Assembly: GCF_030563405.1 (NCBI RefSeq)
Contig: NZ_CP130749.1
Location: forward strand, 1 to 64,000
DNA: 64,000 nucleotides
Direction of reading: 5' to 3'
DNA from: Vibrio sp. SNU_ST1
Lineage (GTDB): Bacteria > Pseudomonadota > Gammaproteobacteria > Enterobacterales > Vibrionaceae
In this document: positions 17,850-27,300 of the stretch, one piece after another
Position numbering within the stretch: the stretch's first letter is position 1
How the letters are laid out: each line of letters begins with the position of its first letter
Notes under the pieces: model-generated
What the model was told of the DNA's origin: nothing
Database searches by the model: none
The model's input: only the letters and a program-made list of their open reading frames with translations
Program-made: the position numbers and the translations under genes

Positions 17850-18485
17850 ATGGAACTGACCGATATTCGTCGCGAATACGCTAAGGGTGGATTGAGACGT
17901 AAAGACTTAGCCGCAGACCCAATTGAGCAATTCAATCTATGGCTAGAGCAAGCTATTGAAGCTAAGTTGACGGACCCTACTGCCATGACAGTTGCTACGG
18001 TTGATGAAAATGGTCAGCCATTCCAGCGCATTGTTCTGCTGAAGAATGTTGATAAAGACGGCTTCGTTTTTTACACCAACTTAGGTAGCCGCAAAGCACA
18101 CCAGTTAGAGCACAATAGCAAAATCAGTTTGCATTTCCCTTGGCACCCGCTTGAGCGACAAGTTCATATTACGGGCACGGCTGAAAAACTGACAGCGATG
18201 GAAAATATGAAGTACTTCTCGTCACGACCAAAAGAGAGCCAATTGGCCGCAATTGCAAGTAAGCAAAGTAGCCGTATCTCTGCTCGTGGGATTTTAGAAG
18301 GCAAATATCTAGAGCTTAAACAGAAGTTCGCGAAAGGAGAGATTCCTGTGCCTTCTTTCTGGGGTGGCTTCCGTGTGCGTGTAGATAGCATTGAGTTTTG
18401 GCAAGGTGGCGAACACCGCTTGCATGACCGCTTCTTGTTCTCACGCCAAGATAGCCGTTGGGATATCGACCGCCTAGCGCCTTAG
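17850..18485 (+). CDS. pdxH: PdxH, pyridoxamine/pyridoxine 5'-phosphate oxidase
   Basis: The 211-residue protein matches PdxH along its length. It has the FMN-binding split-barrel sequence ([18 protein letters not shown]), the [10 protein letters not shown] region and the C-terminal [11 protein letters not shown] and DIDRLAP signatures. It oxidises pyridoxine/pyridoxamine 5'-phosphate to PLP. AAAGGAG is placed 6 bp before the ATG. It is monocistronic, converges on vqmA, and ends at a clear terminator. Confidence 0.96.
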   Translation: MELTDIRREYAKGGLRRKDLAADPIEQFNLWLEQAIEAKLTDPTAMTVATVDENGQPFQRIVLLKNVDKDGFVFYTNLGSRKAHQLEHNSKISLHFPWHPLERQVHITGTAEKLTAMENMKYFSSRPKESQLAAIASKQSSRISARGILEGKYLELKQKFAKGEIPVPSFWGGFRVRVDSIEFWQGGEHRLHDRFLFSRQDSRWDIDRLAP

Positions 18486-18516
18486 GCGCTTGATCGTTTA
18501 ATTGCTTAACTGATCC

Positions 18517-18555
18517 AAAAATACCGTTGATTAGACTTATCAACGGTATTTTTTT
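18517..18555. terminator. Terminator between pdxH and vqmA
   Basis: AAATACCGTTGA and TCAACGGTATTT form a long stem with a nine-base loop, followed by a T-run on the plus strand and matched by an A-run on the other side. It can serve pdxH and the convergent vqmA. Confidence 0.85.
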
Positions 18556-18579
18556 GTCTGCATCTCATCAAACCGATAA

Positions 18580-19299
18580 CTAATCACTGTGCAGGACAAC
18601 GGAGATCTGCTTTTTAAGCAAGGTTTCTGGGATCACAGAGCCTAACCCTGAATCTAACGCATACTCAATCAACTGGCTTTTACTGCGCGCATCAAATTTC
18701 TGTTTCAACCTGGCGACATGCCCTTCGACCGTTTTGATTGAAATGTTCAACGTAGACGCGATGTACTGTGGTTTCTTGCCGAATAGCAGCAAGAACAGCA
18801 CTTCTGATTCTCGCGAAGTCAGTCGCTTTTGGAGCTTTGATATGCGTGGCTTTGACCCTGCAATTGACACTTGATTGTCTTTTTCGCAAGTCGCCTGACA
18901 TACCCAGTGGCCGACTTCTAAAATGGCGGTGTCGGTGAGTTCTTGACCATAAAAAATGGTGCCTTGAACTTCGTCATTCGCATCAAGCCAAGGGGTTTTA
19001 GTAAAGATATGGGCGTGCCAGCGTCCGTCTGGATAAGGGTGAATATCGAGGATTTTAAGAGTACTGCGTGTATCCATTACATGCTTGTCTTGAGCCCTGA
19101 AATCCTGCGCACATTCGGTTGTTTGACTAGGCATATCGAAATCGGTTAAGCCCGTACAAGTTTCGTTGGGTTTTAAGCCAATTAATTGGTTGTAAGCAAG
19201 GTTGGCATACACGAAGACAGAGTCAGTATCTTTGCAACCCCAGCAGCCTGGAAGTTGTTCAAATAAAGAACGATGTATGGAGTCGAGGGGGTCCGGCAA
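18580..19299 (-). CDS. vqmA: VqmA, DPO-responsive quorum-sensing regulator
   Basis: The protein has an N-terminal PAS domain with FEQLPGCWGCKD, FVYANLAYNQLIGLKP and DIHPYPDGRWHAHIFTKT, and a C-terminal LuxR-type helix-turn-helix (TSRESEVLFLLLFGKKPQYIA). These match V. cholerae VqmA as I recall it, the receptor for 3,5-dimethylpyrazin-2-ol. I chose a TTG at 19299 because the resulting start MPDPLDSIHRSLFEQLPG aligns in length with the V. cholerae start MPNHLTLEQISLFKQLPG; the frame stays open to another TTG at 19362. VqmA activates the adjacent sRNA vqmR. Confidence 0.88.
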   Translation of the reverse strand: MPDPLDSIHRSLFEQLPGCWGCKDTDSVFVYANLAYNQLIGLKPNETCTGLTDFDMPSQTTECAQDFRAQDKHVMDTRSTLKILDIHPYPDGRWHAHIFTKTPWLDANDEVQGTIFYGQELTDTAILEVGHWVCQATCEKDNQVSIAGSKPRISKLQKRLTSRESEVLFLLLFGKKPQYIASTLNISIKTVEGHVARLKQKFDARSKSQLIEYALDSGLGSVIPETLLKKQISVVLHSD

Positions 19300-19474
19300 G
19301 GCTTTATCTCGTAAGAGGAAGTATTGCAATGATATCAGTTTCTTATAGAGCTGCAATGACAATTAGAAGTCGAGTTATGCATCAAAAATGAAGTGCGATC
19401 AATAGTTGAACACCATGCTGTTTAAGTACGCTTTTATTGAGCGATGTCTGAACAAGAAGGATGAGAAAGAAGCT

Positions 19475-19504
19475 AAAAAAAAGCCAGCCTGAAGAAGGGC
19501 TGGC
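19475..19504 (-). terminator. Terminator of vqmR
   Basis: On the minus strand GCCAGCCC and GGGCTGGC-type arms (19483-19490 with 19497-19504) close a short loop and are followed by an uninterrupted U-run from 19482 to 19475. Read-through would enter vqmA. Confidence 0.85.
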
Positions 19505-19604
19505 CAAAGACAAGATATACCTTGTCGACACGTAGAAGATTTCCAGTTTAATTTACGAGGGTCATGTAAATTAAGCTGAGGTATCAGTTAGATACCCAGA
19601 GTGA
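19475..19604 (-). ncRNA. vqmR: VqmR small regulatory RNA (predicted)
   Basis: The region directly upstream of vqmA, same strand, encodes no protein but contains a series of hairpins. GGTATC/GATACC pair at 19580-19596, TTAATTTAC/GTAAATTAA at 19548-19574 (loop GAGGGTCAT on the plus strand), and GACAAG/CTTGTC at 19509-19526. A GC-rich stem at 19483-19504 is followed by eight U residues on the minus strand. A TAGAGT box at 19611-19616 could be the -10, giving a transcript of about 130 nt, close to the known VqmR size. In V. cholerae, VqmR represses biofilm and toxin genes by base pairing. Ends are approximate. Confidence 0.72.
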
Positions 19605-19650
19605 CTTACTACTCTATCGACGAATTTACTCCTAGGCGAGATCGAATATA

Positions 19651-19668
19651 AGGAGGGAATTCCCCTAT
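19651..19668 (-). promoter_or_regulatory. VqmA operator upstream of vqmR
   Basis: The plus strand reads AGGAGGGAATTCCCCTAT, a palindrome centred on GGGAATTCCC (19655-19664). It resembles the G-run/C-run palindrome that VqmA binds at the V. cholerae vqmR promoter (recalled as GGGGGGATTTCCCCCC). Its centre is about 55 bp before the predicted vqmR start, a normal activator position, and no good -35 element is present. Confidence 0.68.
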
Positions 19669-19739
19669 AAACACTGACTCAACCTGATAATAGGAGAATC
19701 TAAGGTAAATATTTGAGGGCTTTTAGTAATACCAAGAGC

Positions 19740-21569
19740 TTATAGCTCTCGTAATACTCGGAATCCTAAATAGTTAGCGGCAGTAGAAGGCGAAACGTAC
19801 AGTTCAGCAAACACTTTTGCCTCTTCAGGAGAGAAGCTCCACGCGCCCCCCTTAGCGATGCCTTTCTGGGTTGCAGTCCATTCCCAAACGTTACCTACTA
19901 TGTCGTAGAAACCCGTTGGCGTTGGCAAGAATGATTTAACAGGGGAAGTACTGACGTTTGACCACTGTGTACCAGACCAACCAGTATTAGCTCTACCTGA
20001 ACGGAATTTGTTGCCCCACCAGAAGCTGGTATCTTGACCCGCTCTTGCCGCCGCTTCCCACTCTTGTTGTGTTGGTAGACGGTAAGTAAAGCCAGTTTTT
20101 TTAGATAACCAACGTGTGTACGCTTTCGCATCGCTTTGGCTGACGCATACAACGGGTGAGTTATCGACTTGCTTGAAACCAGGAGCTTTCCAGTCATTGT
20201 CTGACACAGTCGTGATTTCTGCATTGACGAAGGTATCACAAGTGTTCATCAGCTCTGCGTCTGTCTGGTACCCTGTATTTTTCACAAATGCTTTAAAATC
20301 TTGAACACGAGTTGGGGTTGCCGCTAATGCAAATGGCTGTTTGATCGTGACTTGCTCAGCATTGTTTTCACCGAGTAGGTAAGTCCCGGATCCAACCACA
20401 ATCATTTCTGGACTTTGAGTACCATTGCCCATTGGGTCGGCAAATTTGGTACCCACATTCAATGAATTCTGCTTCGCTTGTAATACTGCTCTTAGGTTGT
20501 GATCTCGGGCTATTTTTAGTTCTTGGTGGAAAGAAAGGTAACCTTCTTTCTCAATCGTAACCATGTGCTGCCCTGTAGGTAGCATCACTTCAACGGGTGT
20601 GCTGCCATAGTTCACACCATTGATAGAAACGTTATCATTATATTGATTTGAGCGAACCACCAAGTTAACCCAAGCAACTTCTTTCTGCTGATCATCGGCT
20701 TGCAGATCGCTCTGATCGAAACAGTTTGAGGATTTAATACCAAGTAGGCGGCAAGGGGTGTTCTTATCTGGACGAGTTTCTAAATTAGCGGCAATCACGG
20801 CTCGGTAACGGTTATCTTCGGAGAAGCCAGATGATTTCACGCTGTGTTGCAGAACGTGAATATTCAAAGATGCAGACGCTAGGTGTTCTTTTACTATTTT
20901 TGATTCTGTCGCGTTGTCTACAAGGCTATTTTGAAATTGTTTTACTGCTTTTTGAAGTGTCAAAGCCACTGTTTGGTCTGAACATTGAGCTAACGTCATG
21001 TCGCTGCTACAGCGGTTGGTAAAGCTAACGGTATGTTCTTGTGTTTGAGTCACCTCGCTTCTTAATCTCTCAGCTCTTGCTCTTAGTTTGTCTTGATTCA
21101 AATGGGCGATAGACATTTCTACAGCCGATTTTTCGGCTTTGATGGCCTCTAGTTCCATCACTAAGCTTTGAAGCTTTTGTTCTGAATCCGAAATCGTAAG
21201 CTTGTGCTCTTTTACCGATTTCCAGGCATCTTGAAAGCGGTTTTGAGCTGGTGAGATATCGAAATCTGGCTCATCAATCATGCGAGTGTAATCTTGCTCT
21301 AGGCTAGTTTTCGCCGTTGCGAGTTTTTGCTCTGATTGAGCTAATAACTTGGCTTGACGTGCCATTTGCTCTGCTTGGTTGTCGACTTGATTTTGTTTGT
21401 CCGCCATCTTCTTCTCGATAGCCGTTAAGCTGGCATGTTCTTCGAAAAGAGAGCTTTCAATGTCGATGACTGATGACGTGATTGCTAGAGATGTCGCTTC
21501 AGCGAAAACAGCAGGCGTCATTAAGCATGGAGCAAGTGCAAATAATAGAGTAGGAAAACCTTGGCGCAT
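19740..21569 (-). CDS. Coiled-coil/PEGA protein with FGE-sulfatase-like C-terminal domain
   Basis: The 609-residue exported protein has a signal peptide (about 1-23), a long coiled coil (about 30-175), a middle region with paired cysteines, a PEGA domain (SINGVNYGSTPVEVMLPTG, about 310-350) and an FGE/SUMF-like domain (about 375-609, ending GGAWSFS and YLGFRVLREL). True formylglycine-generating enzymes need a cysteine pair near the C-terminal GG(S/A)W region; none is seen there, so the domain is probably structural or ligand-binding. Its first about 350 residues resemble the next gene upstream, indicating tandem duplication. The function is unknown. Confidence 0.82.
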   Translation of the reverse strand: MRQGFPTLLFALAPCLMTPAVFAEATSLAITSSVIDIESSLFEEHASLTAIEKKMADKQNQVDNQAEQMARQAKLLAQSEQKLATAKTSLEQDYTRMIDEPDFDISPAQNRFQDAWKSVKEHKLTISDSEQKLQSLVMELEAIKAEKSAVEMSIAHLNQDKLRARAERLRSEVTQTQEHTVSFTNRCSSDMTLAQCSDQTVALTLQKAVKQFQNSLVDNATESKIVKEHLASASLNIHVLQHSVKSSGFSEDNRYRAVIAANLETRPDKNTPCRLLGIKSSNCFDQSDLQADDQQKEVAWVNLVVRSNQYNDNVSINGVNYGSTPVEVMLPTGQHMVTIEKEGYLSFHQELKIARDHNLRAVLQAKQNSLNVGTKFADPMGNGTQSPEMIVVGSGTYLLGENNAEQVTIKQPFALAATPTRVQDFKAFVKNTGYQTDAELMNTCDTFVNAEITTVSDNDWKAPGFKQVDNSPVVCVSQSDAKAYTRWLSKKTGFTYRLPTQQEWEAAARAGQDTSFWWGNKFRSGRANTGWSGTQWSNVSTSPVKSFLPTPTGFYDIVGNVWEWTATQKGIAKGGAWSFSPEEAKVFAELYVSPSTAANYLGFRVLREL

Positions 21570-21726
21570 GTTGGGCTACTTCAGTCGTAATTTAGGTTAA
21601 TTGAATATTCTAACGAAAACGCCATTTCGTTTGAAGCTACTTTCTATAACTACAACAAGATGGCGAGTATTCATTCAGCTTTGTGAAATAGGCACGGCTA
21701 TTTATATCAGGCTTAGCTTTATATAT

Positions 21727-22836
21727 TTAGATTTCATTTTCCTTACTAGGAAGGAGTTTCACCCAAATAGTATCGCTGCCGTTGATAGTCACTGTGCGGT
21801 TGTATGACTCGTAACCTTCTTTTGAGATGGTTACTTGATGACGACCGCTCGGTAGCGAAACCTCTAAGGGTGTGCTGCCGTATTTAATGCCGTTGATAGT
21901 GACTGAGTCATTATATTGATCAGAACGTACCATCACGTTTGCCCACTGCTTGTCGCTCTTCTTTGCAACCTTAACGTCGCTGTCCGTTAAACAGTAGCGA
22001 GTTGAAACGTTCAATAAGTTACATGCTGCAATCGCTTCCGGTTTTGCTTGAAGTTGAGCTTGCATCTGCACAAAGTAAGAGTTGTTTCCAGAGAAACCGC
22101 TCTTGATTGCTTGGCTGTCTTGAACATGAATGTTCAATTGAACACCTTGTAAGTTTTGCTTCGCAAGAGTGCTTTCTGTGAGCTGTTCAAGTAATTTGCT
22201 CTTGAAGTTTTGTACTGCTTTCTGCTTCGTCAGGTGTTTACCTTGAGCAATACACTCACCCAGTGTCATTGTTGATGAACATGTGGTGGTGTAGCTAGTT
22301 TCAAGAACCGCACTTTCACGAAGTTCTGTTGCAATACGTTTAACGCGAGCTTCAACTTTTGATTCTTTCAAGTTAGCCAGCTCATTATTCAAACGAGCTT
22401 GCTTTTGCTTAATTTGAGAAAGGTAAATTTCGTTCTCATTCATCGCTTGCTGATTATCTAGCTGAGACGATTGATTCTCTTTAACCGCAGCCCAAGCATC
22501 TTGGTATCCTTTCTGAAAAGAAACCAGATCCGTTTCTGGATCGTCAAGTAAGCGACTGTACTGTTTGTCGAGTACAGATTTTGCTCGGTTACGTTTTGCC
22601 TTTAACTCTTCACCTTCACGTAACAACTTACTGTTCTGGTTTTGAAGTTGTTTTAAGGTCTCAGTTGCCGATACTTTGGTCGCTGAAATACGCTCAATAT
22701 CTGAGTTTTTCTCTGTTAGCTTTGCATCGATAGCTGAAACGGGATCGACTTGATTCAGTTCTTCAGCTGATAACGATGCAGATACCCAAAGTGGGGATAG
22801 CGCAAGTAAAAGCGCTGAAATTCGAAAGTTAGTCAT
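21727..22836 (-). CDS. Coiled-coil/PEGA periplasmic protein, paralogue of the FGE-fusion protein
   Basis: From ATG 22836 (AGGGA seven bases upstream) the protein has 369 residues; the longer frame starts with TTG. It has a signal peptide (about 1-24), a coiled coil (about 35-170), the CSSTMTLGECIAQGK cysteine segment and a C-terminal PEGA domain (TINGIKYGSTPLEVSLPSG). Order and sequence parallel residues 1-350 of the downstream neighbour, which adds an FGE-like domain. PEGA domains usually bind surface polymers or accompany envelope proteins. The two genes are 157 bp apart and may be one transcription unit. Confidence 0.78.
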   Translation of the reverse strand: MTNFRISALLLALSPLWVSASLSAEELNQVDPVSAIDAKLTEKNSDIERISATKVSATETLKQLQNQNSKLLREGEELKAKRNRAKSVLDKQYSRLLDDPETDLVSFQKGYQDAWAAVKENQSSQLDNQQAMNENEIYLSQIKQKQARLNNELANLKESKVEARVKRIATELRESAVLETSYTTTCSSTMTLGECIAQGKHLTKQKAVQNFKSKLLEQLTESTLAKQNLQGVQLNIHVQDSQAIKSGFSGNNSYFVQMQAQLQAKPEAIAACNLLNVSTRYCLTDSDVKVAKKSDKQWANVMVRSDQYNDSVTINGIKYGSTPLEVSLPSGRHQVTISKEGYESYNRTVTINGSDTIWVKLLPSKENEI

Positions 22837-22848
22837 AGGTCCCTGCAA

Positions 22849-23333
22849 CTTGTATATTTAAAATTGGCTCGTTAATAAAGTGTCTACTTCCTAGTTGTCA
22901 GTCACTAGTTATTAGCAATTAACACAGTACCCGTCTTTATACCGTTTTATTGCCCTCCAATCTACTCAAAAGCTAAGTTTCGGTACTTCGGATACACTTT
23001 TTACATATTTACACCGAAATAATTGAGCTATATAAGAAAATATTGTCGTTATGGTGTAGTCATTTGGTTTCCATTTGTGACTTGCTTTGACTTTTGGTAT
23101 TCAGATTTATTGCTACTGGAACAAGGAAGAGTGGCCTAAAGATTGGAAGGTTGATTTTACAAAGCCCGTAGTTTGGGAGCGCTTGATCATACTTCCGGAG
23201 GCATGATCACGTGGTTATCAATAATGATCTTTCTTTGAAGAAGAGAAAACAACTCTCATGATCATTTACAAATTCATCTTCTGCAGATTTCAGAGTATTA
23301 TTCTTATCATGTCGACCTAAGTACTTTGCTGTC
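22849..23333. other. Intergenic gap holding the distal iteron cluster
   Basis: Apart from the iterons at 23184-23265 I see no gene. Promoters of the PEGA gene (minus) and of the AraC-type regulator (plus) must lie here. Confidence 0.5.
23184..23265. repeat. Distal cluster of RctB-like iterons
   Basis: TGATCAT at 23184, ATGATCA at 23203, the partial ATGATCT at 23224 and ATGATCAT at 23258 lie within 82 bp of intergenic DNA, steps of about 20, 20 and 34 bp. The word is the ori2 iteron core and is otherwise rare outside coding DNA here. V. cholerae chromosome II also has RctB sites away from ori2. The cluster sits about 70 bp before the regulator of the put genes. Binding is inferred. Confidence 0.5.
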
Positions 23334-24158
23334 ATGCCAAAACCTTTACCCTTTCCAAACCTAGACTTGTCTCCGCTAGGGCTTACAGGCCCCCGACCAG
23401 CGGAAATCATAACTTTGCCTTCGCATATGGATTGTCACGATCATCATTATTCGCAGGTTGTGATTGGTTTAAAAGGTCAGGCTGAATTTGAAGTGAGCGG
23501 TAAAGGCAATCTTGTCGGCCCTGGTCAAGGTTGTGTGGTAACGGCGAGTTCTGATCATGCTTTCGGTGGTGTGGTTGGCCAGTCGGACATCCTAGTACTC
23601 AATATGCCCCTGCCAACGGATGATGACCCTCTGATGCTAGAGAAGATCAATCAGTTAGAATCATCGAATGTCTACTTCCAATTAGACGCGCAAATTCAAA
23701 AGCTTATCCATATGTTGGTGCAAGAAATGCAGGCCAGTCCTGATGATCTGCTACTAAGCCGAGCCTGTAATGACACGGTGATCGCGCTGATGCAAAGACA
23801 CATCTCGGCATTCGAAACTCCGATTAAAGACTCGCGTTTTGATCTTGATGCGTTGGATCGCTACATAGAACAGCATTTAGCAAATAAGATCTCTGTCGCG
23901 CAGCTTGCAGGCAGTGTGTTTCTGGGTGAAAGCCAGTTCCACATGCTATTCAAAGATCAAATGGGCATTACCCCGCATCAGTACGTGTTAGGTAAGCGTA
24001 TCGACCGATCTCGTCGTTTAATCGAACAAGGTAACCTCAGCCTTGGTCAGGTCGCTGAACTGGCTGGTTTCTCAGGTCAATCTTCCTTTACTCACACCTT
24101 TTCACGCCTTCAAGGCATGTCACCATCTCAATACAAAAAGAAAATTTCTGTTAAATAG
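23334..24158 (+). CDS. putR: PutR-like AraC-family activator of proline utilisation
   Basis: The 274-residue protein has an N-terminal cupin-like domain (MDCHDHHYSQVVIGLKGQAEF, about 35-110) and a C-terminal AraC helix-turn-helix pair (ISVAQLAGSVFLGESQFHMLFK and GQVAELAGFSGQSSFTHTFSRL). It precedes putA on the same strand. In V. vulnificus an AraC-type PutR acts with CRP on putAP, and the PutA here lacks its own DNA-binding domain, so an external regulator is expected. The assignment rests on family and position. No strong ribosome binding site is seen before the ATG. Confidence 0.78.
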   Translation: MPKPLPFPNLDLSPLGLTGPRPAEIITLPSHMDCHDHHYSQVVIGLKGQAEFEVSGKGNLVGPGQGCVVTASSDHAFGGVVGQSDILVLNMPLPTDDDPLMLEKINQLESSNVYFQLDAQIQKLIHMLVQEMQASPDDLLLSRACNDTVIALMQRHISAFETPIKDSRFDLDALDRYIEQHLANKISVAQLAGSVFLGESQFHMLFKDQMGITPHQYVLGKRIDRSRRLIEQGNLSLGQVAELAGFSGQSSFTHTFSRLQGMSPSQYKKKISVK

Positions 24159-24302
24159 TGAAACAAAACGGCATATTATTTTAAAGTTTCATATGTGACC
24201 TTGTGTTTGTTTTGTTAATAAAGCGAGTTTTTAGCAAAAAACTCGGAGTTTTTGACAAGTAATCCTTATATACTCTAAATACACTGCAGCCATTGTAGAG
24301 AT

Positions 24303-24319
24303 CCCGGGCTAATTCCGGG
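24303..24319 (+). promoter_or_regulatory. GC-rich inverted repeat in the putA leader
   Basis: CCCGGGCTAATTCCGGG can form a short stem 20 bp before the putA start codon. No U-run follows. It may affect putA translation or be part of an operator; the evidence is only the symmetry. Confidence 0.35.
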
Positions 24320-24339
24320 TGTGAGATTAAGGAAAACGC

Positions 24340-27300
24340 ATGTTTACAGCTACTGATGTGTTAAAGCCAGAATTCAACGAGCAGTCGCTTGCTGATCTAT
24401 GGTCGCTTATCTCACCATTATATATGGTGGATGAAACCCAATGGCTAGAGCAACTTCTGCCGCTAGCTACCCCTTCTGAGTCAGAAAAGCAGCAGATCAC
24501 AGACAAAACGACGTCGTTGATTGAGTCTATCCGTGCGGATAAAACATCTATTCAAATGATCGACGCTTTGTTGCTTGAATACAGTTTAGATACTCAAGAA
24601 GGCATCTTGCTAATGTGTCTGGCGGAAGCCTTGATGCGTATTCCTGATTCGGCAACCGCTGATGCACTGATTCGCGACAAACTTAGCGTTGCGGATTGGA
24701 AATCTCACCTAAAGAATTCTGACTCAGTGTTTGTTAACGCATCCACTTGGGGCCTAATGCTAACAGGCAAGGTGGTTGGGCTTTCATCTAAAGAGCAGAG
24801 TGCGGGTCAAGCCGTGAATCGCTTAGTGAACAAGCTTTCTGAGCCGGTGATTCGTAAAGCGATGCACCAAGCAATGAAGGTGATGGGTCACCAATTCGTT
24901 CTTGGCCGCAGCATTGCTGAAGCGCAAAAGAACGGTAAGTCTATGCGTGACAAAGGTTTTACCTATTCATACGACATGCTAGGTGAAGCGGCACTGACTA
25001 CAGCTGACGCAAACAAATACTTCAAAGATTACCTAATGGCGATTGAAGCCGTAGGTCGAGACACGTATGTCTCTTCAAAATCGAGCCCTGCTCCATCGGT
25101 ATCTATCAAGCTTTCTGCGCTTCACCCACGTTATGAAGTGGCGAACGAAGACCGCGTATTGACGGAACTTTGCGACACGCTAGAGCAGCTATTGCGCCGC
25201 GCAGTAGAGCTAGATGTTGCGATTACGATTGATGCGGAAGAAGCGGATCGCTTAGAGCTTTCTCTTAAATTATTCGAAAAACTGTACCGTACCGATCTTG
25301 TAAAAGGTTGGGGTAAATTTGGTCTGGTTATTCAAGCTTACTCAAAGCGTGCACTACCGGTTCTAGTATGGCTAAACCGCTTAGCGAAAGAACAGGGTGA
25401 TTTGATCCCGCTTCGCTTAGTTAAAGGTGCTTACTGGGATAGCGAAATTAAATGGTCGCAACAAGCTGGCTTTACTGATTACCCAGTTTACACACGCAAA
25501 GAAGCGACAGACGTAGCTTACCTTGCATGTGCGCGTTACCTGTTGAGCCCAAGTGTTCGTGGCAATATCTTCCCGCAGTTTGCGAGTCACAATGCTCATA
25601 CGGTTTCTGCTATTGCAGTGATGACTGAGCACAAAGACTTTGAATTCCAACGCTTACACGGCATGGGTGATTCTCTTTACAACCATGCGATGGAAGCTTA
25701 CCAACAGTCAGTACGTATCTACGCACCAGTTGGCAGCCATAAAGACCTTCTGCCATACCTAGTACGTCGCTTGCTAGAAAACGGTGCAAACAGCTCGTTT
25801 GTCCACCGTCTAGTTGATGCGCGTTGCCCTGTGGCTGAGCTGACTCAACACCCTGTCGATATGCTTCTGGCGTTCGATACGCTGCACAACACTAAGATTC
25901 CATTGCCACCAGAGGTATTCCCAGAGCGTAAAAACTCGTACGGTGTGAACATCGATATCGAAAGTGAAGCGCATCAGTTTGAAGAGCAGGTTAAAGCTTT
26001 CCTTAATAATCAATGGACTGCAGGCCCTGCGATCAACGGTGAATCTCTTGCCGAAAGCATGATCAAGGCTGATCAGAACGTTGAGCAAGTGACGGCACCT
26101 TATGATCGTCGTATTAATGTGGGTCAGGTGGCTTTCGCTAACCTTGATCATGTTTCCGCAGCGATCACTGGCGCAGACGCAGCATTCGCTGATTGGAACG
26201 CAACTTCGGTTGAAACCAAAGCGGCTGCACTTGATAAGCTGGCTGACCTGATGGAAGACAACCTCGCTGAGCTGGTGGCGATTTGTCATCAAGAAGCGGG
26301 TAAGACAATTCACGATAGTGTTGATGAAGTACGTGAAGCGGTCGACTTCTGCCGTTACTACGCAAAACAAGCTGACAACCTACAAGGTTTCGAACTAAAA
26401 GGTTTTGATGGCCAAACACGAATCGCTTCACGACAAGGTCGTGGTGTGTTCGTTTGTATCAGCCCTTGGAACTTCCCTCTAGCGATCTTCCTTGGCCAAA
26501 TTACTGCAGCACTAGTGGCGGGTAATACGGTTGTGGCTAAGCCTGCCGAGCAAACAAGCTTGATTGCTGCTCGTGCGGTTGAACTGATGAATGAAGCGGG
26601 CTTCCCTGCTGGCACGATTCAGCTACTACCGGGTCGCGGTGCTGAGATCGGCAGTGCGCTCACCAGTCATGATGCGATTGCGGGCGTTGCCTTTACTGGT
26701 TCTACGCCAACGGCACAGCGTATCAATGTGTCATTAGCCACTCGTAATGCTAAGCCAGTTCCGTTTATTGCGGAGACAGGCGGCCAGAATGCGATGATCG
26801 TCGACAGTACCGCACTGCCTGAACAGGTGGTTCGTGATGTGATTCGTTCTGCGTTTGCTTCTGCAGGCCAGCGTTGTTCTGCACTGCGTGTGCTTTACAT
26901 CCAAGAAGACATTGCAGACCGCGTGGTTGGATTAATTCACGGAGCAATGGACGAGTTGAGTGTGGGTATTCCACACCTTCATAAAACCGATGTTGGCCCT
27001 GTTATCGACCAAAACGCGAAACAGAAGCTAATGGCGCACTTAGAAAACATGACCAATACCCAGAAGAAGGTGGCTCAACTTTCTCTAGGTACGGATTGTG
27101 AACATGGCGATTTTGTTCCACCAAGTGCGTTTGAAATTGATGACATCAGCTGCTTGAAAGAAGAACAGTTTGGCCCAGTGCTACACATTGTTCGCTTCAA
27201 AGCGAGTGAGTTAGCGCAAGTGGTAGACCAAATCAACCAAACGGGATTTGGCTTAACCATGGGGATCCACAGCCGTAATGAGACAACTTACCGTTGGATC

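Noticed and set aside
19363..19474. A divergent plus-strand sRNA between vqmA and the vqmR terminator
   Set aside because: The hairpins and the U-run support transcription on the minus strand only.
19740..21569. Active formylglycine-generating enzyme
   Set aside because: The domain fold matches, but the C-terminal catalytic cysteine pair is absent and no sulfatase is encoded nearby.
23552..23558. TGATCAT in the AraC-type regulator gene as an iteron
   Set aside because: A single word in coding DNA with no array. Similar isolated words occur in other genes, for example near 2055 and 26146, and can arise by chance.
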